The notes beneath the pieces were generated by a model. It saw only the letters and a program-made list of their open reading frames with translations, was not told the DNA's origin and made no database searches. Positions 28,049 to 36,538 of a stretch of DNA of 48,052 bases are shown piece after piece (position 1 is the stretch's first letter; each line of letters starts with the position of its first letter). Origin of the DNA: CAYRUD01 sp964427425 (GTDB taxonomy: Bacteria > Chlamydiota > Chlamydiia > Chlamydiales > FEN-1388); NCBI GenBank assembly GCA_964427425.1, contig CAYRUD010000003.1, forward strand, positions 1 to 48,052, written 5' to 3'. The translations under genes and the position numbers were made by a program.

Positions 28049-31000
28049 ATGGCAGACTTCAATTCAAGCTTAACTCCGCAGCCTCATATACAGTCATCCT
28101 CTCTCGAGAACCAAGCTCAACCACGAGTAGTAAAGAGATCATACTCTGCCTCACAAAAAGCAAAACTCGATAAAAAGGTTGATGCTGCCAAAACGAATTC
28201 TATTGCTGGAGCCAGCTCAACGGCTCCATCGAATGCGGTAGCTAATATCTCGGCGAGCGCGATCAAGGGTCAAGAAAAGACAGAAAGCACTCCAAAAGCG
28301 CCTTCTGAAACTTTTATGCAGTCTTCGCCAAAAAGGGTAAAGGTTGTGTACAAAATTTATAGAAGAGCGACACCTCCCGGCCCAATAGCCACACAGATAG
28401 CCCATCCTAAAACACCAAGCGAAAAACCCGTTCGAACAGATGCAACGCATGCTACGCAAAAAGCATCGCAAACAACACCAAATCATACCTCCTCTAATGA
28501 AAAGCCTGCTGAAACCTCAAACTCCCCTGAATCGCCCAAAACTGCTCCTCTATCTGAGAATAAAGCATCTACGAACTCTGGTCCTCAACAAATAGTTACA
28601 AATAATCAGGCAAGTGGGCCTTCTGCTCTGCCAAAAAACGCAGGAGAGGATAATAAGACATCTATTCTGCATGAAAAGACGATCGCGGTCATCGACAGCG
28701 CCGCCCTTCCAAAAGAAGTTGAGATTCCAACAAAAGCAGCTGAATCTAAAAAAAGAGAGCTAGAAGCTCCTAAAAACAATCTCGATCAAACAAGGACTGA
28801 ATTTGTTGCGAAGCTTCAAGAAGCCCAAAAGAGAATTGATAAAGTCGCAAATGAGGAAAAAAAGCTAACTTACATCGGAGAAAAAATTGAGGTTGTAGAC
28901 AGAGATAAATCTATTGCATCTCCTCTTCTTCAAGGTCGCATCGCCACTCAAGAATCGACAAAAAAAGCAGTAGAAGTCCAACTCGATGAACTTATTTCCT
29001 TAGCTCATGCTTGCTCAGTATGCGGTGATATAGATGGAGCCAAAACATTACAAAATACCATCAATTCATTTCTTGGATATTCTTGGACTCAAGCTGCTAT
29101 ACGAAATAATCCAGACTTTAAAGAACGTGTAGCAAATCTAAAAGAATTAAGTTCAAATATAGTAAATAATACTGCCAAAGCGGTAGTAACCGAATCCCTC
29201 TCAAAATTGCGTAATAATGAATTAATACAAAAAGCGCTTTCAGACGAAGGCTCTCCACAAGACGCTGAAGCCGCTCTTTCTCTCATTAACAATTCTTTCG
29301 CGTCCGGATTAGGCCTTGATTCCTCAAGCAAGACAGCGGTAACAGTCTTTTCGGATAGAACATCTGCTGCTCTCTCTTCCTTTAGAAATGAAGTAACTTC
29401 CAAATTGACCGAAAAGGCGCTTTCTCATCTCGTCGATACTGCTGTAGCAAGTGGGGATACATCTAATCTCTCTTCCTTTATTGCATCTCAGCCGGACAAA
29501 AGCAGCCTTCATAACCTCGCGTCAAAATTTGGAGATGTAACGCTTCAAGGGAAAAGCGGAAAAGAGTTCATTCGCCAAACGATCGCTGAAGGAAATATCT
29601 ATACACTTTTGAAGCTTGCACTTGATCCTAAGTATAATCAAGAGCAGCTACAAAAATTCGATCCAGGCCTTCGTGCAAAAGTGCAAGAAGCTGTACCAAG
29701 ACTTATTGGTGGAATCTTTACGCAGGATAATGCGACTCCAAACTTTATTGCCCAGACTTTAAAGAAAATCGCTGAAGAGGCAGTGGGAAGTAGGGATAGC
29801 AAGCAATGCGATAATATCGCTAAATTCTGTGAAAAATGGATCGCGACAAATAGTAAGATGCCAGGATTTGAAGAGAGCCGGGAGATCTTCAATGAGATTG
29901 GAACTATTCTCAAACAAGACTTCGGAGCGCATGAAACTCGAGTTAGAGTTGCCTTATTAAAAACCCAAGAGAAGACTCCTCCCCTCTCAAAAGACTCTCA
30001 CTCCTTGAGTGCGGTGAACATCCTCAAAGATGCGATCAAGTCCTCTGCTACAAAAGAGGAGTATCTGAAAGCTATATACACCCTCAAGCATGATTTTAAT
30101 GCGCTTGCAGCTGAGGCTCTTCATTCAACCCCTCCAGGATTGTTTGCACTCAATCCAAAAGAGGTTACGGCACATGAGAGCTCTAAGAATGCAACTAAAT
30201 TCTTCGAAGATACTACAGCATTTGTGCGAGAGAATATATTAAAGATAGAAGACCCTGCTGAGCGGCAAAAAGTTATCGAATTCTTTCTTGATTTAGGTCA
30301 TGCCTTAGCTGCCGATCAAGACTTCTTTACATCGCAGGCCATTCTCTCGGGCTTAAATGATAGCGCAGTTCGAAGACTTTTCTCCAAAGAGGACCAAATT
30401 TTTCTAGGCGATTCCCATAAGGATAAGCTCTCAAAACTAGAAACATTATTTAGCACCTCAATGAACTTTGCTAATGTTCATAGGGCAATCGATAATGCGC
30501 TGGAGAGCAAACAATCGTTTATCCCTCCATTTAACCTCTATGCAACACAAAGAACATTTCTCCATGACGGAAACCAGCATTTAGGGAACATTACGCAAAC
30601 AGAGATAACCTGCACTGCAGATATTACTGACATCATTTCACAGGCTCAAAAAAACACACAGCATCCACAAGCTCTGAAATCGAGTATAGCTCAAGAAATA
30701 GCCTCAACTGGAGCCTCAGCTCTCAACGACAAAGAAAGATTCGAGCTCTCCTTAAAATTAGTTCCTCGATCTTTATCCAAGCCACAAGAAGCTATCGCGT
30801 CTGAAGAGACTTTAAAAGCCTTTCGGGCAATTGCCTCAACAACGAAAGAGGCGCAAAATCTTTTAGAATCAGACTCTGCTATCAAAGAATTTGCAGATCT
30901 CATTCAAAACAAAGCTATTCAAAATCTTAAAGGAAAAGAGCGCCAAGAAGCTCTTTTAAAAATTAAGGGAGAAATTCTCGAACAGATCCAGCAGACTATA

Positions 31001-32842
31001 ATTGATAAAGGGTCAAAACCAACCCAAGATGACATCAAAATCTCTTTAGTAAAACACGCTTTAAAACACCCGAGCCTTTCTTCTGAGTTTAAAATACAGC
31101 TTATCAAAGAGCACTTTGCCGGAAGGCTTGAAGCGTTTAACAGTGATGAGGCGTATAAAACAGCGAAAGACATGCTCCAGCAGCATGTGAGTGTCTTGGC
31201 TCAAGCACTCGTTATGAAAGATCCAACTCTTGATCTTACTACTATTTATGAAGAAATTCTTGAGGCATACACTCTGACTGCGGCAGTTAATAATCAACTC
31301 GAGAGCATGAATCTGCCTTTTGCCCTGGAGAGAGCCCCATTTTCCGGCATTCTTAATGAGAAGTTGCAGAAAGCTGTTGTTGACCACCTAATAGGTGAAG
31401 CTATCAGTGAGGTAAACTATGATCTTATTGTTGAGTTAATGAATGAAAGTCCTTCTGATAAATCTGAAAGTGTCTCAGATAAAGAGGCTCAAAAAGAGGG
31501 CATTTCGCTTAAAGACCTTCCTTTTGATAAGCGATTAGAGTACCAAGCTAAACTCGCTTCTTTAGGAGTGGCAAAAAACCACTTTAAGAAGCACCCTGAA
31601 ATAAAACAGCTCTGTAAAGATATAGCCAACGCGTCATTTTCCTGGATGAAAGAGGAAAATAACGCCCAAAGAGCTGAAGAGACGATCAAATTAAGGCTTG
31701 AGCTTTATAAAACTATTCAAGATGTGATCATCAAGCATAAAAATAATGAGTCCGATGATACACCTCTTGATCGAGCAATCTATCGAACGCTCCATAACGA
31801 AATCATGAAGCCTGATTCGCCACTCTCAGGAGCGGATCAGAGGGAATTACTTCTCAAAATGCTCGAAGGCAGTAAAACCCTCATGATTCCACGAAAAGCT
31901 TTTGAGAGCAATCTCTTCAAGGATGAGATGGATAGAGCTACCGACTCAATAAGCCAAGGATCAAAAAAGAGTCTTATTAACGATAAACTCTCTGCCAAAG
32001 CTATCGCATTCGCGATGCTTCCTGTTCTCAATGCTCATGACTCATCTAAACTTGATATGGTTGGTTTTTCACGCTTTATCACGGCTGGAATTAACAAAGC
32101 TGTTAAAGAATCACCTGACCTCGATTTCAAAGCGAAAATCACCTTCTTCAAATCAAGCTATGAGAAAAAAGTCAGTACAGAGTCTGAAGAAAGCCAAAAG
32201 CTCAAGGAGGCTCATAACGAATTTTCAAATTATATCGCTCGAAGTTTAAATGGCCTTTCCTATTCACACAAAGAAATAGCTGAGTTCGAGGACGAAGTAG
32301 ACCTTATTCTTTACTCTGCAATCTACAACGGATCGGCTAGCGATGCCCAAGGACTCATCGAAGCGCTGAGAAGAAACATTGATAATATGACTTCTTCTAA
32401 AGCTAAAGAAATTGCAAGAGCAATTCTCAACAAAGAATTAGAGCAAAAGGCCGCGGAATTAGCATCTCAAGCGCAAAAATTCTTTAAAGATATGGCGGAT
32501 AAGAAAGACGCTGCCGGAGAGGCCTTTGTTATCAGCAAATCGGATATCGATACGTTTAAGGACTCAATTCGAACTATACAATCGTATACCCAGAGCCTCG
32601 AGTCTCTTAATAAGCCTGCAGATGAAATACGAGCAGAGCTCGACTCATTTGTAAAAAAAATAGGGACATTCATGTCCTACGTCAAAACTTCAGCTGACAA
32701 TTTCCAAATTGATAAGCAAGTCTATAATAAACTGAATACCGACATCATGAACACATCAAGTGATCACGCTCTCAGCTCTGCTGGATTTTCTAGTGATCAA
32801 ATTAAAAGAATTAAAAGCGAATATATAGATAGTAAGGAATAG
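28049..32842 (+). CDS. Giant helical protein with RasGEF (Cdc25-type) domain
   Basis: 1597 aa. Residues 1-230 are Ser/Thr/Ala/Pro/Lys-rich and disordered, with a charged coiled coil at about 230-300. A RasGEF domain spans about 650-875. It contains LAAEALHSTPPGLFALNPKE (entry helix region), NATKFFEDTTAFVRENIL, RQKVIEFFLDLGHAL, QAILSGLNDSAVRRL (close to the RasGEF AILSGLNSSPVRRL pattern), NFANVHRAI, and IPPFNLYATQRTFLHDGN. The last aligns with the family block IPFLGxYLTDLTFxxxGN. RasGEFs exchange GDP for GTP on Ras-type GTPases and are essentially eukaryotic, with scattered bacterial effectors. The flanking helical regions are unrecognised. AAGGGG lies eight bases before the ATG. There is no signal peptide, so type III or similar secretion is inferred. 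Bacteria lack canonical Ras, so the target would be in the host. Confidence 0.88.
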   Translation: MADFNSSLTPQPHIQSSSLENQAQPRVVKRSYSASQKAKLDKKVDAAKTNSIAGASSTAPSNAVANISASAIKGQEKTESTPKAPSETFMQSSPKRVKVVYKIYRRATPPGPIATQIAHPKTPSEKPVRTDATHATQKASQTTPNHTSSNEKPAETSNSPESPKTAPLSENKASTNSGPQQIVTNNQASGPSALPKNAGEDNKTSILHEKTIAVIDSAALPKEVEIPTKAAESKKRELEAPKNNLDQTRTEFVAKLQEAQKRIDKVANEEKKLTYIGEKIEVVDRDKSIASPLLQGRIATQESTKKAVEVQLDELISLAHACSVCGDIDGAKTLQNTINSFLGYSWTQAAIRNNPDFKERVANLKELSSNIVNNTAKAVVTESLSKLRNNELIQKALSDEGSPQDAEAALSLINNSFASGLGLDSSSKTAVTVFSDRTSAALSSFRNEVTSKLTEKALSHLVDTAVASGDTSNLSSFIASQPDKSSLHNLASKFGDVTLQGKSGKEFIRQTIAEGNIYTLLKLALDPKYNQEQLQKFDPGLRAKVQEAVPRLIGGIFTQDNATPNFIAQTLKKIAEEAVGSRDSKQCDNIAKFCEKWIATNSKMPGFEESREIFNEIGTILKQDFGAHETRVRVALLKTQEKTPPLSKDSHSLSAVNILKDAIKSSATKEEYLKAIYTLKHDFNALAAEALHSTPPGLFALNPKEVTAHESSKNATKFFEDTTAFVRENILKIEDPAERQKVIEFFLDLGHALAADQDFFTSQAILSGLNDSAVRRLFSKEDQIFLGDSHKDKLSKLETLFSTSMNFANVHRAIDNALESKQSFIPPFNLYATQRTFLHDGNQHLGNITQTEITCTADITDIISQAQKNTQHPQALKSSIAQEIASTGASALNDKERFELSLKLVPRSLSKPQEAIASEETLKAFRAIASTTKEAQNLLESDSAIKEFADLIQNKAIQNLKGKERQEALLKIKGEILEQIQQTIIDKGSKPTQDDIKISLVKHALKHPSLSSEFKIQLIKEHFAGRLEAFNSDEAYKTAKDMLQQHVSVLAQALVMKDPTLDLTTIYEEILEAYTLTAAVNNQLESMNLPFALERAPFSGILNEKLQKAVVDHLIGEAISEVNYDLIVELMNESPSDKSESVSDKEAQKEGISLKDLPFDKRLEYQAKLASLGVAKNHFKKHPEIKQLCKDIANASFSWMKEENNAQRAEETIKLRLELYKTIQDVIIKHKNNESDDTPLDRAIYRTLHNEIMKPDSPLSGADQRELLLKMLEGSKTLMIPRKAFESNLFKDEMDRATDSISQGSKKSLINDKLSAKAIAFAMLPVLNAHDSSKLDMVGFSRFITAGINKAVKESPDLDFKAKITFFKSSYEKKVSTESEESQKLKEAHNEFSNYIARSLNGLSYSHKEIAEFEDEVDLILYSAIYNGSASDAQGLIEALRRNIDNMTSSKAKEIARAILNKELEQKAAELASQAQKFFKDMADKKDAAGEAFVISKSDIDTFKDSIRTIQSYTQSLESLNKPADEIRAELDSFVKKIGTFMSYVKTSADNFQIDKQVYNKLNTDIMNTSSDHALSSAGFSSDQIKRIKSEYIDSKE

Positions 32843-32873
32843 CATCTCTGTCGAAACTCATGAGAGCCCTCTC

Positions 32874-32898
32874 GACCCTCTCTTTTAATGAGAGGGTC
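32874..32898 (+). terminator. Intrinsic terminator after the RasGEF gene
   Basis: GACCCTCTC (32874-32882) pairs perfectly with GAGAGGGTC (32890-32898) around a 7-nt loop, followed by TCTTATTT. It lies 32 bp after the stop and directly before the hsp20 promoter region. Confidence 0.78.
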
Positions 32899-32903
32899 TC
32901 TTA

Positions 32904-32931
32904 TTTAGAGGAATATCTAGCACTCGATAAT
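32904..32931 (+). promoter_or_regulatory. Candidate hsp20 promoter
   Basis: TTTAGA (32904-32909, 4 of 6 matches to TTGACA), 16 nt, then GATAAT (32926-32931, 5 of 6 matches to TATAAT). The -10 lies inside the spacer of the CIRCE operator, the arrangement expected for HrcA repression. Confidence 0.5.
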
Positions 32932-32943
32932 GACGATTGCTAA
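32917..32943 (+). promoter_or_regulatory. CIRCE operator (HrcA site)
   Basis: CTAGCACTC (32917-32925), exactly nine bases, then GATTGCTAA (32935-32943). This matches the CIRCE consensus TTAGCACTC-N9-GAGTGCTAA at 16 of 18 positions. HrcA represses heat-shock genes at such sites, and Chlamydiae use HrcA/CIRCE for dnaK and groE. Here it lies 132 bp before the hsp20 start. Confidence 0.85.
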
Positions 32944-32954
32944 ATAAATACAAC

Positions 32955-33069
32955 TTTCCTAGAATAAAAATTGAAAAGAGCCAAAAAAGGAATGATAAGA
33001 AAATAAAAGAGAGATATCTCTTGAGTTAGAGGCTCTTTTTCAATTCATTCCACGAACTCTTCTAGGAGG
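32955..33069 (+). promoter_or_regulatory. Probable RNA thermometer in hsp20 leader
   Basis: Bases 32955-32964 (TTTCCTAGAA) can pair with 33060-33069 (TTCTAGGAGG) in 10 consecutive pairs, two of them G-U, covering the complete Shine-Dalgarno AGGAGG. Nested inside, 32969-32982 (AATTGAAAAGAGCC) pairs with 33031-33045 with a single bulge, and a short dyad GAGATATCTC lies at 33011-33020. A sequestered binding site held by AU and GU pairs in a small heat-shock gene leader is the hallmark of RNA thermometers. The fold is by eye, not computed. Confidence 0.65.
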
Positions 33070-33075
33070 TTTACT

Positions 33076-33486
33076 ATGAACGACAGAACGCTTCAACCCT
33101 TCTTTTCAGATGATATCCTTCACTGGCCTTTTGGAAACATGCCATTGGCAAAGGGAACAAATTCAACCGGGCTTTCCATTTGGGAAGAAGAAGATGAGAT
33201 CGTCATAGAAGCTGCCCTTCCAGGAATCAAAGGCGACCAAATTAATGTCGCATTTGAGAAGGGAGTTCTCACTATTCAAGGATCTCGAAAAGAAGAAAAA
33301 GAAGATAAAGCAAAGAAATACTTCCAAAAGTCGGATGCGTCTTTTCATTACAGTTTGAGAGTTCCTGGCGATATCGATGACAACCAAGATCCTCAAGCAC
33401 ATCTCAAAGATGGAATCCTTCAGATCCGCTTTAGAAAGCACAAAAAGTCAATGCCACGAAAGATTCAGATTCAGCATCACCATTAA
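33076..33486 (+). CDS. Small heat-shock protein (Hsp20/alpha-crystallin)
   Basis: 136-aa ATP-independent chaperone that holds unfolding proteins in the cytoplasm. The alpha-crystallin domain spans about 30-125: it begins with SIWEEEDEIVIEAALPGIKGDQINVAF, includes GVLTIQGSRKEE, and ends with HLKDGILQIRFRK, the conserved A-x-x-x-n-G-v-L-type strand. The N-terminal arm is short, and the C-terminal PRKIQIQ may supply the I-x-I oligomerisation motif. AGGAGG lies six bases before the ATG, a strong site, but it is predicted to be masked in the leader fold. A CIRCE operator lies upstream, so control is expected at both transcription and translation. Confidence 0.95.
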   Translation: MNDRTLQPFFSDDILHWPFGNMPLAKGTNSTGLSIWEEEDEIVIEAALPGIKGDQINVAFEKGVLTIQGSRKEEKEDKAKKYFQKSDASFHYSLRVPGDIDDNQDPQAHLKDGILQIRFRKHKKSMPRKIQIQHHH

Positions 33487-33505
33487 AAAGATCTACTAAG
33501 AGTTT

Positions 33506-33528
33506 AAGGCTGCTTTCAAAGCAGCCTT
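33506..33528. terminator. Bidirectional terminator between hsp20 and the Cdc20-like gene
   Basis: AAGGCTGCTTT (33506-33516) and AAAGCAGCCTT (33518-33528) form a near-perfect stem with the loop formed by the central TTCAA. It lies 20 bp after hsp20 and 8 bp after the convergent WD40 gene. Confidence 0.75.
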
Positions 33529-33535
33529 ACGTTCT

Positions 33536-34984
33536 TTATCTCAGAGTCACCTCAAGACAGCTTTCTACTTCATTTTTCTTTTGAGCCCCTGGCGGAAAAA
33601 TATCTTTCCATATTTTTACCTGCTCATCACTTCCTACAGAGACTAAATGTCTTTCATTGACATAAAGACACGCTGATAACGATCTCTTTTGACTTTGTCC
33701 GTCATGGCCATTTAGAGAAGCAATCCGGTAAAAATTATCTTTATACCATTTCCAAACATTGATTTGTCCCGCCTTTACTTCAGAATTCGAATACCCATGA
33801 CAAGAAATCACCTCTTCAAATTGGGCAGGAGAAGCAATAAGAGAGGTCACTTGTGACCCTGTATCTCGCTGGCTTATGAGCTGAGGAGCGGCTGTGTTGC
33901 TTATATCATATACGTTCATCATATGATTATCTAAACCGCCTGCGGTAAGAAGACGAGAGCTATCCCAAGGACACCAGACAACATCCATCACTCCTGCTGG
34001 AGAATGAGCGGATATTGAGCTCAGTTCTTCGCTGAGTTTCCTCATATCCCAAATCTTTAAAGTCCCCGTATTATCTCCTACAGCAATTGTGTGTCCTTTA
34101 TGAGCCATTCCAGTCACTCGATCTTCATGATGTGCTAATGGCATAAAATTTTGCTGCCTAAAATCGAGCCGACCAAAGAGACCATCTTTCAAGCCGGCGA
34201 GGAACGACGTCGAACTCTCAGAGGCTAAAACATCGGCTTCATCCGAAGCTTGAATTGAGCTACTCTCACTTTGACTTTTAACATCAATTACAGCTACTCG
34301 ACCATTTGCCAGAGAGCATGCCATATGAGAAGAGCCTGAGAATCTTTGAATAGAAGTTAAAAGCGCATTTTTTTCAGGCGTATAATTCCAAAGAGGTTTG
34401 TTCTCAGAATAGAAATAGACAGTATCTTGTAGAAGGAGCGCTACACCTTCGCTAGTCGATGTAACATGCTTGTAATAGATATCATCGACGACGCCAGGAA
34501 AGTCCAGTATCTTATCCTCACTCTTCTGAATCCTCCTTATGACAGGAGATACTTTCTTAAGAGACAGCGGCTTTTCTTCTCTAGGCTGTTCAAATCGCCA
34601 AAGAATCCTATCGTCTCCGTTTCCAAGAAGAGTAGATTCAAGTAGCTCATCATGAATTTTCTCTTGAAGAGTAATGCAGGGGGCTCTTTCTTCATTCCCT
34701 TCTTTCAAAAATCCCAAACACGGATTCGTCATCGTGCTACGACGGTCCGGAATATAAAATGAAGAAGAGAGAACAGAGCCGTTATGCTCTTTCTTAACAG
34801 TCGGTCGCTGTATAGGAACAATCTTTCTCTTTTTTACAGATTTGTCTTCTGAATGCTCTATATTTCTTTTTAGTTCTGAGGTATCCCCTTCTTGGTTTTC
34901 TGCATAAGAAGGAAAAGGAATATCTCCTCCGAAAAGGCTCACGGAAGAATAATTCGAAAAGTGATTTATATTATTACCCAACAT
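33536..34984 (-). CDS. Cdc20/Cdh1 (fizzy)-like WD40 protein
   Basis: 482 aa, resembling eukaryotic APC/C coactivators along its whole length. The N-terminal tail has a basic patch KKRKIVPIQR (51-60) and SFYIPDRRST (75-84), comparable to the C-box DR[FY]IPxR with the first Asp-Arg lost. KILDFPGVVDDIYY (158-171) matches the fizzy-family entry to the propeller (human form KVLDAPELQDDFYL). WD40 blades follow, with VGDNTGTLKIWD, VVWCPWDSSRLLTAGG (WCPW as in Cdc20), RDTGSQVTSL (374-382; DTGSQV is identical in Cdh1), EEVISCHGYSN and GSDEQVKIWK. The protein ends in Leu-Arg, close to the Ile-Arg tail that docks coactivators on APC/C. Ordinary bacterial WD40 proteins lack these signatures. There is no signal peptide. 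A host-derived gene and a host target are inferred. The ATG has a weak GAG upstream. Confidence 0.88.
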   Translation of the reverse strand: MLGNNINHFSNYSSVSLFGGDIPFPSYAENQEGDTSELKRNIEHSEDKSVKKRKIVPIQRPTVKKEHNGSVLSSSFYIPDRRSTMTNPCLGFLKEGNEERAPCITLQEKIHDELLESTLLGNGDDRILWRFEQPREEKPLSLKKVSPVIRRIQKSEDKILDFPGVVDDIYYKHVTSTSEGVALLLQDTVYFYSENKPLWNYTPEKNALLTSIQRFSGSSHMACSLANGRVAVIDVKSQSESSSIQASDEADVLASESSTSFLAGLKDGLFGRLDFRQQNFMPLAHHEDRVTGMAHKGHTIAVGDNTGTLKIWDMRKLSEELSSISAHSPAGVMDVVWCPWDSSRLLTAGGLDNHMMNVYDISNTAAPQLISQRDTGSQVTSLIASPAQFEEVISCHGYSNSEVKAGQINVWKWYKDNFYRIASLNGHDGQSQKRSLSACLYVNERHLVSVGSDEQVKIWKDIFPPGAQKKNEVESCLEVTLR

Positions 34985-35088
34985 AAAAACTCAACTTAGT
35001 TAAACATATTAATCAGTTAATAATAAAATTAAATATCCAATGGAATATATCAATAAACAAATAATTTTATCCACCTAAAGTATTCCAT

Positions 35089-35094
35089 TATAAT
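35089..35094 (+). promoter_or_regulatory. Candidate NDH-2 promoter (-10)
   Basis: A perfect TATAAT on the plus strand about 85-105 bp before the NDH-2 gene. The -35 is weak (TTTATC at 35066-35071, 17-nt spacing). A 9-bp dyad AATGGAATA (35039-35047) and TATTCCATT (35081-35089) flanks this -35 and may bind a regulator. Confidence 0.4.
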
Positions 35095-35197
35095 ACCCCC
35101 TCAATTCCCTCTTTCATAGATCCAGCGAAAAAGATAGGATACAGAGAAACAAAAGAACATCTCGCAAACCCTTTTGATGAAGAGGCTGTATCTTCCC

Positions 35198-36496
35198 ATG
35201 CCACTGCCACGTGTCATCATTATTGGCGCCGGTTTCGGCGGGCTTGAAGCCGCCAAATCCCTTAAAAAAGCCAACGTCGAAGTCCTTGTCATCGATCGAT
35301 TGAACCACCACCTTTTCCAGCCCCTTCTTTATCAGGTCGCAACAGCTGCCCTCTCGCCATCAGATATCGCAGTCCCTGTCCGTAAAATTCTTTCAGGGCA
35401 AGAAAACGCTCGCTTTATCATGGCGACTGTTGAAAAGATTGATAAAGAGAACAAGGCGGTCCACCTTGCTGATGGAAGGTTTGAGAAATATGATTGGCTT
35501 ATTGTCTCTCCAGGAGCTCGCCATAGCTACTTTGGCAAAGATCAATGGGAAGAAGCAGCCCCTGGCCTTAAAACCATCCGCGACGCGCTTCGCATACGAG
35601 AGCATATCTTAGCATGCCTCGAACGAGCTGAAAATGCGCAAAATCTACAAGATATTGAGCGATACCTTACCTTTATCGTCATCGGCGGCGGCCCAACGGG
35701 CGTTGAAATGGCAGGAGCTATCGCAGAGATTGCTGTGAAAACTGTCGTAAAGACATATAGAACAATAGATACCAGAAAAGCACGCATTATACTCATAGAA
35801 GGAGCGCCTCAGATACTCCCCGCCTACCCAGAGCATTTGGCAAAAAAAGCGGAGAGAGCCTTACGAGACCTTGGAGTTGAAGTGATCACCGCATGCAGAG
35901 TTACGAATATTCAAGAAAAGGGAGTTGAGACAGACAAGCATGGATTTGTCCCATCAGAGTGCGTTGTATGGGCAGCGGGAAATCAAGCATCTCCTCTTCT
36001 TAAAACCCTTGATATGCCACTTGATCGGCAAGGAAGAGTCATAGTCCAGCCTGATCTCTCAATCGAGAATCATCCAGAGCTCTTCGTCATTGGTGACGCT
36101 TCGGCTTGCCTCGACGCAGATAAAAAACCACTTCCCGCTTTAGCTCCAGTCGCTAAGCAACAAGGTGCCTATGTGGGGCGGATTATCAAAAATAATGTCC
36201 CAACTGAGAAAAGAAAGCCATTTACCTATTTTGATAAAGGATCTATTGCCACAATTGGAAGAGGAAAAGCTGTCGCAGTTATCGGAAAACTAGAACTCTC
36301 CGGCTTTCTCGCGTGGATATCATGGTCAATCATCCATATCTTCTACTTAATCGGCTTTACAAACCGCCTTTTTGTCTTTATTCGTTGGATCGCCCTCTAT
36401 TTTACCTCGAAGAGAAACGCGCTTCTCATCACCAATCCGATCGATCAGCATATAAAGAAACCTGGTGACTCCGAAACGATCCTAGATGGAGAGTGA
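35198..36496 (+). CDS. ndh: Type II NADH:quinone oxidoreductase (NDH-2)
   Basis: 432-aa FAD flavoprotein that oxidises NADH and reduces quinone at the inner membrane without proton pumping. It has an FAD Rossmann motif VIIIGAGFGGLEAAK near the start and a second dinucleotide motif FIVIGGGPTGVEMAG for NADH. FVIGDASAC binds FAD, and APVAKQQGAYVG is the quinone-site motif typical of NDH-2. A hydrophobic C-terminal stretch (FLAWISWSIIHIFYLIGF) is the membrane-associating region. Starts at 35174 (TTG) and 35177 (ATG) are possible; the ATG at 35198 is preferred for its position relative to the Rossmann fold and AGAGG upstream. It works with PutA downstream as a route of electrons into quinone. Confidence 0.92.
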   Translation: MPLPRVIIIGAGFGGLEAAKSLKKANVEVLVIDRLNHHLFQPLLYQVATAALSPSDIAVPVRKILSGQENARFIMATVEKIDKENKAVHLADGRFEKYDWLIVSPGARHSYFGKDQWEEAAPGLKTIRDALRIREHILACLERAENAQNLQDIERYLTFIVIGGGPTGVEMAGAIAEIAVKTVVKTYRTIDTRKARIILIEGAPQILPAYPEHLAKKAERALRDLGVEVITACRVTNIQEKGVETDKHGFVPSECVVWAAGNQASPLLKTLDMPLDRQGRVIVQPDLSIENHPELFVIGDASACLDADKKPLPALAPVAKQQGAYVGRIIKNNVPTEKRKPFTYFDKGSIATIGRGKAVAVIGKLELSGFLAWISWSIIHIFYLIGFTNRLFVFIRWIALYFTSKRNALLITNPIDQHIKKPGDSETILDGE

Positions 36497-36514
36497 ACCC
36501 CTGTACCTTTCTTG

Positions 36515-36538
36515 TGGGGAGAAGTAACATTCTCCTCA
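36515..36538 (+). terminator. Probable NDH-2 terminator hairpin
   Basis: GGAGAA and TTCTCC separated by GTAACA form a 6-bp stem about 20 bp after the stop. No strong U-tract follows, so confidence is limited. Confidence 0.4.

Noticed and set aside
33163..33441. 92-codon minus-strand frame
   Set aside because: It is the antisense shadow of hsp20, which has domain support and a strong ribosome binding site.
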